This document shows positions 33,432 through 42,782 of a DNA stretch of 64,000 bases, in pieces (position 1 is the first letter of the stretch; each line of letters opens with the position of its first letter). Below the pieces are notes generated by a model. It was not told the origin of the DNA. It saw only the letters and a list, made by a program, of their open reading frames with translations, and made no database searches. The translations under genes were made by a program, and so were the position numbers. Source of the stretch: Adiantum capillus-veneris (Eukaryota > Streptophyta > Polypodiopsida > Polypodiales > Pteridaceae); assembly GCA_014529385.2 (NCBI GenBank), contig CM043942.1:106256141-106320140 (forward strand), given 5' to 3'.

Positions 33432-34727
33432 TCATACCGTTTGAAATGAGCTTGTCACCCTTTGAAACCAATTGTTCCAGTTGGTAATAGGTGAGGATTT
33501 TAACCAATAGTTTTCGACCGCCCTATGCGTTTCATCTAGTTGCAAGGGTGGTAAGGTACTCTCCCATGATTTTATTTGCAACGTTGTTGTAGGTGGTGAA
33601 CTTACCCCGGAAGGTGCAAACTCTTTCGTGCTTGTATGGATATGTACAGTGGTAGGTGGAGGTTGTGTCGAAGCTTCTATTTGCGTATAGGAACTACATG
33701 AAGAGCAAGAAGCTTCATTTGATTTCCCTGTTCCTGAGCTAGGTGGAACAAATCGTTCTTTCTTTGGTACCCAAACTAGCTCTAGAACGGGTGTGTAACA
33801 TTCCATGATTTTTTCCTTTCCGCGATTTTCAATTTGTTTTGGAGCCACAGGATTGGGTTTACATGGGCCAGGTGACAGGTAAGAGTACACTTTACGTTTG
33901 GGCACCCAGATTTGATCATTTCCTTCATAGTATCCTTGGGCTTCCAATAGTCGTTTAGGAATCCAACGCAGCGTTTCTTTACATTTCTTGGAGTGAGTGG
34001 TACGGTTCTTACTAGGTTTCCGTTTTTTTGCATCAACCATGCTCACTACAGAGGTTTTAGGGACCCACTTGTATGTTTTCTCTGTTATATTAGGATGGTT
34101 CTTGTGTGTCTCAAGCTTTCTTTCAACTACATCAGTTGAAGCTCTAGAGAGTTGGGCTATGGGGACGTATGGTTCAACCTCCTGGACATGCAATGTCTTG
34201 GGTTTTATTTCCTTGGGCAATATCTCAGGGACTATGGCTTGAGTGGTAGGGCTAAGAGTTGGTTTTTGCGTTGTAACACCCCCAGTCCCCCAATCAATAG
34301 TGCATTTGGTGGCTATCATCCACGTGCGGCCTAGGTTTATATTACCCTCCATAGTTCCAGTAGGCATGACCAAAAAGTCTTGAGCTACAACCCCATTGTC
34401 ATAACTGACAGAAGTGTGCCAGATTCCAAAAACCGTAGTTTTTTTCTTGTTGACACCCTTGACTTGGATAATACTCTCAGATAGAGGTGGCTTCCCTAAC
34501 TGACACCACACCCCATAGGATAGCAGATTGTATTTAGCACCCGTGTCCAATAAGGCGTTATATAGCACTTTTCCATAGGCACTATTTAACTCAATGGGGT
34601 ATCGTAGAGGTGTGTCAGAGTCCAACCCATCCTCTTCGATTTCCACGTGGAATGCATTTGTGACCCCAAGGTTATCCTCTCGTTTTTGTTTTATACGTTG
34701 TTGTCGCTCCTTAGCCTCAGCTTGAGC
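33432..34727 (-). CDS. Second retropepsin-like region of element B
   Basis: The frame continues directly from pol after the TAA at 34,728-34,730, with no ATG near its start, and is open for about 431 codons to 33,432. Near the start is ALLDTGAKYNLLSYGVW, a D-T-G-A active-site pattern with the hydrophobic flanks of retropepsins, then FLVMP and LGRTWM, where family members have the I-L-G-R segment. The rest is proline-, threonine- and lysine-rich with a repeated WVPK motif (KWVPK, IWVPK, VWVPK). It would be made only by stop readthrough, splicing or an undetected start. Pol already has its own protease, so this is a duplicate or an accessory binding domain. Confidence 0.6.
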   Translation of the reverse strand, partial: AQAEAKERQQRIKQKREDNLGVTNAFHVEIEEDGLDSDTPLRYPIELNSAYGKVLYNALLDTGAKYNLLSYGVWCQLGKPPLSESIIQVKGVNKKKTTVFGIWHTSVSYDNGVVAQDFLVMPTGTMEGNINLGRTWMIATKCTIDWGTGGVTTQKPTLSPTTQAIVPEILPKEIKPKTLHVQEVEPYVPIAQLSRASTDVVERKLETHKNHPNITEKTYKWVPKTSVVSMVDAKKRKPSKNRTTHSKKCKETLRWIPKRLLEAQGYYEGNDQIWVPKRKVYSYLSPGPCKPNPVAPKQIENRGKEKIMECYTPVLELVWVPKKERFVPPSSGTGKSNEASCSSCSSYTQIEASTQPPPTTVHIHTSTKEFAPSGVSSPPTTTLQIKSWESTLPPLQLDETHRAVENYWLKSSPITNWNNWFQRVTSSFQTV

Positions 34728-37700
34728 TTATATCTTGTTTAACTCGGTTTGTGCTTTGGCGGCCTTCTTTTGATGAATGGCCCATAGTTCTTCTTGGCTT
34801 AAAGGATCATAATATCTTTTGAATTTACTCCCATTGAGGAATCCAATGGTTTCAACTCCATCAAGAGTTTCCACACGAAGGGTACCTTGTGGGGTAATTT
34901 CACATACTCTATATGGTCCTTTACCAGCATATTTCAACTTTTTCTTCTCTTTACATACTCCATACATAAGGACTTTATCACCAACTTTGATGTCCTTGTC
35001 CTTCACATGGCGATCAAACCACTTCTTTCTCCTATCCTTTTCCACAAGAGCATTTTGCACAGCCAACTGTCTCTCTTCATCTAGTTTTTCTAAGATAAAC
35101 AAACGCTCGGTTAAGGGGTTACCATTCCATCCTTCTTGCGAAGCTACCCTAAGACTAGGAATGACAAACTCCCAAGGCATAACCGCTTCTTGGCCGTATA
35201 CCATTTTGAATGGCGTATAATTAATAGCCACTTTATAAGCAGTACGATAAGCCCATAGAGCAGATGTCAACTTCAAATCCCAATCAGTGCGATGAGCTTC
35301 TACCGTCTTGGTTAAAATAGAGATTAGAGTCTTGTTGGTGCTCTCCGCTTGTCCATTAGCTTGCGGGTAATAAGGTGTAGACTTATGGTGGGATATCATA
35401 AAGGTCGTGGTAAGCTCTCTTATTACCTCATTTATAAAATGGGTACCATTATCACTAACAATTTCAAAAGGGCAACCAAATCTTGTGATAATGTTCTCAA
35501 AAAGAAACTTAGCTGTTGTCCTCGCGTCAGCTTTTTGTGAAGCCTTAGCTTCAGCCCACTTTGTTACATAGTCCGTAGCAACTAGAATATATCGAGATTG
35601 AGTGTTGCGAGCTGCGGGACTAATTGGACCTACAAAGTCTAAGCCCCGTTTTTCAAATGGTTGGGTTACTTTAATAGGATGTAAGGGCATTCTGTCCTTG
35701 CGCTGTGTGGTCTTGTAACGTTGGCACTCATCACACCCTTTTGTAAAAAGTGATGCATCCTTAAATAAAGTTGGCCACCAATAGCCTGATTGCAGCACCT
35801 TTCTAGCAGTCAGGTCCCCTAAAAAATGTCCTCCTGCTATGCCCATATGTGCTTCTTGCAAGATATACAAATATTCATCCTCGCGGGCACAACGCCTAAG
35901 AATATCGTCCTTGCCTAATCTATACAGGGTTCCGGCAATCAAACAATAGGGTTCACATTCTTTTACTAGCCTTCGAGCGATATCCTTACGAAGTTCCTTG
36001 GGTGGAAAACCATTAACTAAAAAGTTAACAATGTTCTCACTCCATTCAGGCATAGTCTCAACTATGAATAGGGAAGTATCGGGTAATTCATCATCAACTC
36101 CTGTAGGGGCTTCACCATTGGGTATGCGAGACAAATGATCAGCCATGACGTGCCTTTTACCGGGTCTCACTACAATCGTGAAATCAAACTCCAGAAGAAT
36201 TAACAACCATCGTGTGATTCTTCCTGTGGAGCATGGCTTGTTTACCAGATACAGCAACGCTTGATGATCCACATAAAATACAAACTTGTTTGCCAGAAGG
36301 TAGTAGCGAAATTTCTTTACTGCATAAACCATTGCCAAACCTTCTCGCTCTGTAGTGGTGTAGTTCCTTTCAGCATCGTTCAATTGACGGCTTGCAAAGC
36401 TAATGGGATAGTCCAATTTATGTTCTCCTGGTTGAGTGAGAACACACCCAATAGCAAAGTTTGATGCATCAATATGCACATGGAAAATGACATCCCAGTT
36501 AGGTGTCCTTAAAATCGGAGCACTTGCTAGTGTTTTCTTCAATTGTTCATAGGCCTGGTCACACTCTTCAGTCCATTTAAATTCAATGAGAAGCTTGTAC
36601 AAAGGACGTGCTATCTCAGCGAAAAATAAAATAAACCGTCGATAATAACCCACGTGTCCCATGAACCTTTGAACTCCCTTGTAATTGGTTGGTGGTGGTA
36701 ACTCTAGAATCACTTTAATTTTGCTCTCATCGGTTGAGATACCATTCTTGGATACTATATGACCTAAAATAACTCCATGATTGACCCAAAATTGGCATTT
36801 GAACGGGTTCAATGAGATACGATATAACCTACATTTTTCAAACGCCTTCCGCAAACATGATAGATGTTCTTTCCAAGAAGAGTAAACACAAAGGTCGTCT
36901 AAGAAAGCTTCACAAAACTCTCTCAAATATTCTTTAAAAGCAGTGTTTATTAATCGTTGGAATGTAGCAGGGGCATTTGTTAAGCCAAAAGCCATCACAC
37001 GAAATGCAAACACGCCAAATTCTGTGATGAAGGCAGTTTTAGCTTGGTCCTCTAGCGCTATCGTGATTTGGTTGTAGCCTGAGTACCCATCTAGAAAGCT
37101 ATAAGCTTCCTTGCCTGCAACTCTTTCGAGTACATGTTCGGAATATGGTAGGGGGTAATGGTCTCTTCTAGTAGCTGCATTAACTTTTTTGAGGTCCACG
37201 CACACCCTGAGTTTCCCATTCTTTTTTGGCACGATAACTATTGGCGACACCCATTCAGAGTGTTCAATAGGATATATGAACCCACATTTGATAAGCTTTT
37301 CTAGTTCTTCTTGAATGATCTTTGCGTACTTAGGATTCATCGGGTAGGGTCTTTGTTGTACGGGCTTCGCAGTGCTAATCATAGGGATTGTATGTTGGAC
37401 CACAGAAGGCGGAACACCTTTCATATCATGGTATGTCCAAGCGAATACGTCCTTGAATTCCTGGAGAAGCTCTTTGAGGACCGCCTCTTCAACTTCTGTG
37501 AGGTCTTGGGCAATAAAAACAGGTTTTGATTCTTCACCGGGGTCAGCTAATTCTATTTCTTTAACTATTGCCGGACCATCATAGATTCCATTATTCCCAT
37601 CGATAGGTATTCTTTGGGCTTTTGTGTACACAACCTTTGCTTCCCCTATGGTGTAAGATTTGAAATGTTCTGGTGCAGGATGCAAGTCTGTGGATTCTGG

Positions 37701-40553
37701 TTGTGCGTTGGTTTGTGCTTCCATTTCTGCTTTCTTGTGTTGTCGAGCTAACTCTTGGTTTTGACGCCTCCTTGCAGTGCGGCTCAACTTTGGCTTGTCT
37801 ATGATCTCTAATTGGGCTATGTCATGGGGTCGTGGTCTACACCACATAACATTTTGGAGATATTCACCCCAATTGTCTACCAATTTTTGATGAGCATCAC
37901 ATGCTCCTATATAACTGAGCCATTCTACTGAGGATCTCTTCTTGTTTATCCTAGCACGTACATTGGCTCGATATCGACGCCTCTTAAGGTTTTTCTTTTT
38001 CTTATTTGAGACCTGCTTTTGATTTGCATTTAGATCTGGCTCACTAAAGGAGTCCTCGTTGGTGTCCTCTTCACTCTCGGAGGAGCTATCATCGGTTGAT
38101 GTGCTCGGTCCTTCCGAATGTTTTGACTTTGAACTTGCTCCACTCTCTAATTCATGAGATTCAGAATCCGTTTCACTCTGGGAGTCAGTGTCCAAGTCGT
38201 GTTGGTCAAAGTCTTCTATTGAGCTATCGGTGTCACTGTCAGATTGGTCCACAATTGCCTTGCCCTTAGAAGATGCATGTATGGCACTTATCATGTTCAA
38301 AGGTGCAATTTGTGGTACCTCTTCCCCCTCTGGTGTGACCCAAGTGGTTCCTCTATTTCCCCAGGTATCTATGGTTGCAGCTAGGTGTACCCAATCCACA
38401 TTGTCCGACTCAGTCATCCCAGGTAGGATATCCATATAAGGAGAATCTTGGCCAATGTCTGTATCCTTCTTACAAGTGTAACAATATTGTAGTGGGGCCG
38501 AGTGAACTGTGGTGTCAGAGCGATGATCAATAATGGTTTTACTCCCTAAGGGGTGTACCTTACCAGTCACCAAATCCACTCTAAGGACAGAGTCTTGGAA
38601 TTGCAAATAGACATGATTTTTAGACCAATCATGAACCATTTGTGCTTCCCTCATGAATGGTCGTCCTAAAATCATTTCATATGACATAAGGTGTTTAGAG
38701 AAATCCATTACAATGAACGTATGTCGTACCTTGTGTCCTAGAAATTTGATCTTAAGATCCTTGAGCATCCCCATAGGTTTGGCTATGGTACCATTTGCCA
38801 TCTTTACCACAATGTTAGTAACACTGAGGCGGGGTTTTCCCATGGATTCCCAACAATTTTTTGTAACGATGCTAACTCCCGCACCACCATCAAGAATTCC
38901 CTTTATAGTTAATCCCTTGGTAGTGATGGGTAGGGTCGCATTAGACTCGTCGCCTTCAAAATACTGCCCTAATTCGTTAATGGGTACCTCGATCACAGAC
39001 TCGTGTCCATCTAAGTCAAGTGATTGCACATGATTTTCCTCATCAATCATAATCGAGTCAGGCCTATTTGGTTGCGCAAACTGCGGTAATCCCGTTCGTA
39101 GCTCTCTGTTAAGGAATGCTCGAAGTGCAAGGAATAACTCAGGATCTCCATACAGCTTTGCTATGATCGTGGTTCGGACCTCAGAAGACATGAAGTCCAC
39201 TAGTTTGGCAACATTCATTGGCGTTTTGCAGGGTGTAGGTCCTTGACTAGGAACTAGTGAGGATGGAATCTCATATTCCTCAATGGGATCAGGTATTCCT
39301 TCGTTAAACATCCTTTCCAACAAGAAAGGTGTATGCTCACTTTTTGATGTCCCGTCCTCACTCCCTTCTTGGATGATACTAGATATGGCTAACGGTCTAT
39401 GGTTCATGTGGGGTGGATGAACTTGCGTGGGAAACACTGTGTCATGAATTTTGACATGCATGGGTTCTGGTTCTAGTTTCCTTTGAGTCTCCTCCACTAA
39501 ACCTCTTAGATGTTTCACCTGCTCAATCTCGTCTACTGGGTTTGGGTACGTCCCAATCTTCTTTTTACGATTCTTCCCTTTTTGCCCCTGCGGTTTATCT
39601 TGGGGGTCTTGGATTGGATTTGGAAACACTTGTGGTGTTTTCAGGGGCTCTTTATGATTTTCTCTTATTCGGTTTTCATTTGGTTCCATGTTACGGTTTT
39701 CTTTGTCGGTCTTTTCCTTTGTGGTATTGGTTCTAGTCTCCATTGTCTCGACTGAATCTGAATCATCCTCGAGGTCATTCATATACACGGGGTCATCTCC
39801 TGTTCCTATGTTTGTTTTGGAACTTGGCTTTGAATTTTCCGTATTCTGCGACTTCTTCCTTCGTGTCTTCTTTTTCTTTGCTTGGATAACTGAAATGGTA
39901 TCTCTCTCTTCGAGGATATGGCCTGGCCCTTGAAGCATGGACCGTGTAATCGCATAAGCGGGTGCGACAGGTGGTATTGGCGATGTCACACTAGCAATTT
40001 CGACCAAATTCAGGGGTGTGATTTTAGGCGCATTTGGGTTATAGGGGCATTGGGCAATCAAGTGATCTATGCCACAACGATTACATGTGAGTATTGGCAT
40101 TGCAGACGTGCTCCCTTGATTCACTTGCATCTGTGCAACATTCTTTTGTAGCCTAATAGGGCACTCCGCTACTCGATGTGGTCCACCACACTCGTAGCAT
40201 TGAAGAGGTGGCCTGCTAGCCTGGGTGTTGATATTTTGACCTCTGGATGCGAGAGCAGCAGCTTGATAAACCGGCTTGACTTGCCCCCAACAATCTTCCA
40301 TGTAGTATATAGGACACTCTTCCAATGTATCAAGTCCGTAGGCAATACTAGTGTCTATTTCCTCCTCACAGCCATCTGGATAAGCATTTGATGGCTCGCA
40401 ACCCACTTGGTTCATAGGGGCGACTCTTGGATGCGGGGGCTGCGGTCCTAGCACAGGAGGTGGTAGCGGTGTAGCTTGTACAACATTTTGAGGTCTAGGG
40501 ACCATGTGTTGCGGTAGTTGCTCAACAGGTGGAGCAGGCATCAATACAGGAGC
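34728..40553 (-). CDS. Pol of element B: knuckles, protease, RT, RNase H, integrase
   Basis: The first ATG is at 40,541, 12 bases after the gag stop; the frame ends at TAA 34,728. In order: two zinc knuckles (CYECGGPHRVAEC, CNRCGIDHLIAQC), a low-complexity linker, a protease with ILDGGAGVSIVTK (about residue 549; D-G-G rather than D-T-G), an acidic/serine-rich stretch, reverse transcriptase with VPKKNGKLRVCVDLKKVN and catalytic FLDDL (about 1214), RNase H (HIDASNFAIGCVL, YVDHQALLYLVN), and an integrase with the HHCC finger (HMGIAGGH...CDECQ), D,D,E residues (LDFVGP, SDNGTHF, AES) and a GPYRV C-terminal fold. At about 1,940 residues it is long for Ty3 pol, because of the linkers. No frameshift. 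Confidence 0.95.
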   Translation of the reverse strand, partial: APVLMPAPPVEQLPQHMVPRPQNVVQATPLPPPVLGPQPPHPRVAPMNQVGCEPSNAYPDGCEEEIDTSIAYGLDTLEECPIYYMEDCWGQVKPVYQAAALASRGQNINTQASRPPLQCYECGGPHRVAECPIRLQKNVAQMQVNQGSTSAMPILTCNRCGIDHLIAQCPYNPNAPKITPLNLVEIASVTSPIPPVAPAYAITRSMLQGPGHILEERDTISVIQAKKKKTRRKKSQNTENSKPSSKTNIGTGDDPVYMNDLEDDSDSVETMETRTNTTKEKTDKENRNMEPNENRIRENHKEPLKTPQVFPNPIQDPQDKPQGQKGKNRKKKIGTYPNPVDEIEQVKHLRGLVEETQRKLEPEPMHVKIHDTVFPTQVHPPHMNHRPLAISSIIQEGSEDGTSKSEHTPFLLERMFNEGIPDPIEEYEIPSSLVPSQGPTPCKTPMNVAKLVDFMSSEVRTTIIAKLYGDPELFLALRAFLNRELRTGLPQFAQPNRPDSIMIDEENHVQSLDLDGHESVIEVPINELGQYFEGDESNATLPITTKGLTIKGILDGGAGVSIVTKNCWESMGKPRLSVTNIVVKMANGTIAKPMGMLKDLKIKFLGHKVRHTFIVMDFSKHLMSYEMILGRPFMREAQMVHDWSKNHVYLQFQDSVLRVDLVTGKVHPLGSKTIIDHRSDTTVHSAPLQYCYTCKKDTDIGQDSPYMDILPGMTESDNVDWVHLAATIDTWGNRGTTWVTPEGEEVPQIAPLNMISAIHASSKGKAIVDQSDSDTDSSIEDFDQHDLDTDSQSETDSESHELESGASSKSKHSEGPSTSTDDSSSESEEDTNEDSFSEPDLNANQKQVSNKKKKNLKRRRYRANVRARINKKRSSVEWLSYIGACDAHQKLVDNWGEYLQNVMWCRPRPHDIAQLEIIDKPKLSRTARRRQNQELARQHKKAEMEAQTNAQPESTDLHPAPEHFKSYTIGEAKVVYTKAQRIPIDGNNGIYDGPAIVKEIELADPGEESKPVFIAQDLTEVEEAVLKELLQEFKDVFAWTYHDMKGVPPSVVQHTIPMISTAKPVQQRPYPMNPKYAKIIQEELEKLIKCGFIYPIEHSEWVSPIVIVPKKNGKLRVCVDLKKVNAATRRDHYPLPYSEHVLERVAGKEAYSFLDGYSGYNQITIALEDQAKTAFITEFGVFAFRVMAFGLTNAPATFQRLINTAFKEYLREFCEAFLDDLCVYSSWKEHLSCLRKAFEKCRLYRISLNPFKCQFWVNHGVILGHIVSKNGISTDESKIKVILELPPPTNYKGVQRFMGHVGYYRRFILFFAEIARPLYKLLIEFKWTEECDQAYEQLKKTLASAPILRTPNWDVIFHVHIDASNFAIGCVLTQPGEHKLDYPISFASRQLNDAERNYTTTEREGLAMVYAVKKFRYYLLANKFVFYVDHQALLYLVNKPCSTGRITRWLLILLEFDFTIVVRPGKRHVMADHLSRIPNGEAPTGVDDELPDTSLFIVETMPEWSENIVNFLVNGFPPKELRKDIARRLVKECEPYCLIAGTLYRLGKDDILRRCAREDEYLYILQEAHMGIAGGHFLGDLTARKVLQSGYWWPTLFKDASLFTKGCDECQRYKTTQRKDRMPLHPIKVTQPFEKRGLDFVGPISPAARNTQSRYILVATDYVTKWAEAKASQKADARTTAKFLFENIITRFGCPFEIVSDNGTHFINEVIRELTTTFMISHHKSTPYYPQANGQAESTNKTLISILTKTVEAHRTDWDLKLTSALWAYRTAYKVAINYTPFKMVYGQEAVMPWEFVIPSLRVASQEGWNGNPLTERLFILEKLDEERQLAVQNALVEKDRRKKWFDRHVKDKDIKVGDKVLMYGVCKEKKKLKYAGKGPYRVCEITPQGTLRVETLDGVETIGFLNGSKFKRYYDPLSQEELWAIHQKKAAKAQTELNKI

Positions 40554-42023
40554 TCAAGGTGCATCCGTCCAGGCTACAGGTGGTCTATTTGCCATCATAC
40601 GTTTGATCATTAAACAATCCTTAGCTTGGTGACCATACCTACCACATGCGTTGCAAGTTCCATTAAATTTTACTCTAAACGTAGGGCACTCACTAGTGCT
40701 ATGTGGACCTAAGCAAATGGAACACCATTGTTGCTCCCTTCTTGGATACATGTGACTATTTTGAGGGGGTCGATTATCCTTAAGAGACTCTTGGATTGCC
40801 TTGGTGAGGTCTGTCAAGAATGTCTCAAATACCTTTGGCTCATTGGCAATGGGCTTTGCAGTCATGGGTTCATACTCAATGGCTTGTGAGCTAGTGGATC
40901 TCGTGTCAGTAGACACCCTCATGCCTGCTATCATCAAGTTGTCCTCTAATTGGATTGCATTGGCAGTGACATCTTCCCAGGTTGTGATACCTCTAATCAC
41001 TAGTCCATTATAGATTCCTTCATTCCTCAACCCTCGAATGAATCGATCAAGCAGTTGGTTATTGTTGAAGTGCTCATTTACAGGGCAGCGAGAGTTTAAA
41101 AAGTGCTTTAGACGACTAATGAAGTCCCTTACTGACTCTCCTTCCTTACGTTCGGCCTTCTGTAGCTGAGATGCTACACCCCAAAGCACACCTTCTCGTA
41201 TGTACTCCTTTAGAAACAACCTTCGAAGGGTAGGGTAGATTGTTTTCTCGTCCACCCTTAGGGTTCTATACCAATCTCCAGCCTTCCCACTTAATGTCAA
41301 GCTTAAGGCATTGCACTTATGTAGTTCGTTGCGTTCCCCTAAGGAATCACATACTTGTTCAAACACTTCAATGTGTTTCCTAGCATCTTCATCCCCATTG
41401 AATTTTTGCGTGAGTTTGGCAATTTGTACTGCCTTACTTCTAGGCTCTCTATCAGATGCATGACGCATATTTTCCGCGATAGATCGACCTATGGTTTGAG
41501 CAAACGCTGCCAAGTCACCTATGTGAGGAGGTAGGGCCGGTGGAGGTACTCTTGGAATCATATGTGGGAGAGGGACGGGTACCGGTCTTGGCATATGTGT
41601 GGATGATGCAGGATATGGAACATAACCGGGCATAGGTCCACTCGGATAAGAGCTAGGGAGCGGCACTCGAGGAGCATAAGCAAGTGGTACAATTGGAGGT
41701 GTGGGGGCCATGTGTGCATAAGGGGCTAGAGGCACATACGGTCGAGGCCCCATATTAGGTACTACGACACTAGGTAGTGGCACTGCGCTAACCGTAGATG
41801 TCATCGGTACATTCTCTGTCAGGCTTATCCCTGGAGTGAGCACTGTGTTTTCCTTGATAGAGGGTTGAGCCAAGTTAGGGAAGCTAAAGTTTTCGCTCGG
41901 AGGCTCAGATTGCATAGAGACCCCAGGTGAAATGACGTAAGATGGGTCCATGGGGCTCATTAGAGGAGTCTCCATTTGTGATAGAGTAGGCTGTTGAGCC
42001 TTGCTCGTATCCAGAAATCTCAT
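40554..42023 (-). CDS. Gag of element B with two zinc knuckles
   Basis: ATG at 42,023, TGA at 40,554-40,556, 489 residues. The N-terminal 150 residues are proline-rich. A retrotrans_gag core follows (AQTIGRSIAENM, KFNGDEDARKHIEVFEQVCD, LSLTLSGKAGDWYRTL, FLKEYI, FISRLKHFLNSRCP, LLDRFIRGL). Two knuckles end the ORF (CSICLGPHSTSEC and CNACGRYGHQAKDC). Two more knuckles open the pol frame just past the stop, so the stop lies inside the nucleocapsid array. An in-frame region with its own ATG lies upstream (42,051-42,782). Confidence 0.93.
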   Translation of the reverse strand: MRFLDTSKAQQPTLSQMETPLMSPMDPSYVISPGVSMQSEPPSENFSFPNLAQPSIKENTVLTPGISLTENVPMTSTVSAVPLPSVVVPNMGPRPYVPLAPYAHMAPTPPIVPLAYAPRVPLPSSYPSGPMPGYVPYPASSTHMPRPVPVPLPHMIPRVPPPALPPHIGDLAAFAQTIGRSIAENMRHASDREPRSKAVQIAKLTQKFNGDEDARKHIEVFEQVCDSLGERNELHKCNALSLTLSGKAGDWYRTLRVDEKTIYPTLRRLFLKEYIREGVLWGVASQLQKAERKEGESVRDFISRLKHFLNSRCPVNEHFNNNQLLDRFIRGLRNEGIYNGLVIRGITTWEDVTANAIQLEDNLMIAGMRVSTDTRSTSSQAIEYEPMTAKPIANEPKVFETFLTDLTKAIQESLKDNRPPQNSHMYPRREQQWCSICLGPHSTSECPTFRVKFNGTCNACGRYGHQAKDCLMIKRMMANRPPVAWTDAP

Positions 42024-42050
42024 GGGGCCAGTTGAGAGTATATTTACCCC

Positions 42051-42782
42051 TCAGTTTTGCCTTTCTGATTGAATAATGCCATGGATAACATTACAGATCA
42101 TTTTCTGTTGATCTTCGATGCTCGTGGCACTAGAGGTGGATTGTACAATCTCTATCCATCCTACATGGTAGGCGTGGCCAGAGTGTAGATCCGTCAACAC
42201 CTCAGTGTGGAGGTCGTATGTCCAATGATCATTAATGAACCATCCTTCTAGAGTCGACGTGTTAACGGTTTCTTGCGAGGTAGAAGCAATATTGCTCCCC
42301 GTGGTTTTACTTGTCACCAACGGTACTCTAGAGGGAACTTCTGAAGGAGGCAGCTCAACAGGGCCTTCTTGGTAAGAAGTTGGTAGGATATCCACATGGA
42401 CACTCTTTGGGGGTGTGGGATCCACGTGCGATGTAAAAGGAGAGTCCACTTCCCCACCCCCTTCGTGTGCTTCATTTGCATCAGGTTCCGAGCGAGTAGC
42501 TCTACCTAATGTTTCCATGAAACGGCTAAACATACTAGTACTAGGCTGTGGAGCTTCGGGAGGTGCATGGCCTTCTCTCTCAGTGTTTTGGGTAGGGTAT
42601 GCTTCCATGATTTCTGAGTCGGAGGAGAAATCACTAGCGGCTATTTTAGGGTCTTGGGTGGTGCTACCTTGTGTCCCCGATGAGGGTCTAGAGCTTATCG
42701 TGGATGGGTAATGGGTGTCCGTATGAACAGAGGCACCCTCAATATGCTCGTGTTCTAGCACCCGCCCAGAGCGTAAGTGCAT
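42051..42782 (-). CDS. N-terminal gag region of element B
   Basis: ATG at 42,782 opens MHLRSGRVLEHEH, the kind of start seen in many plant Ty3 gag proteins (M-x-L/T-R-S-G-R). The 243 residues are low in complexity, rich in S, T, E and P. It ends at TGA 42,051-42,053. The nine codons between this stop and the next ATG (42,023) are open in the same frame, so this is probably the natural gag N terminus cut off by one stop. Confidence 0.65.
   Translation of the reverse strand: MHLRSGRVLEHEHIEGASVHTDTHYPSTISSRPSSGTQGSTTQDPKIAASDFSSDSEIMEAYPTQNTEREGHAPPEAPQPSTSMFSRFMETLGRATRSEPDANEAHEGGGEVDSPFTSHVDPTPPKSVHVDILPTSYQEGPVELPPSEVPSRVPLVTSKTTGSNIASTSQETVNTSTLEGWFINDHWTYDLHTEVLTDLHSGHAYHVGWIEIVQSTSSATSIEDQQKMICNVIHGIIQSERQN

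Noticed and set aside
33238-33507. 89-codon minus-strand ORF overlapping the end of the second protease-like region
   Set aside because: It starts at TTG with no ATG, overlaps in another frame and lacks motifs; not enough to call a gene.
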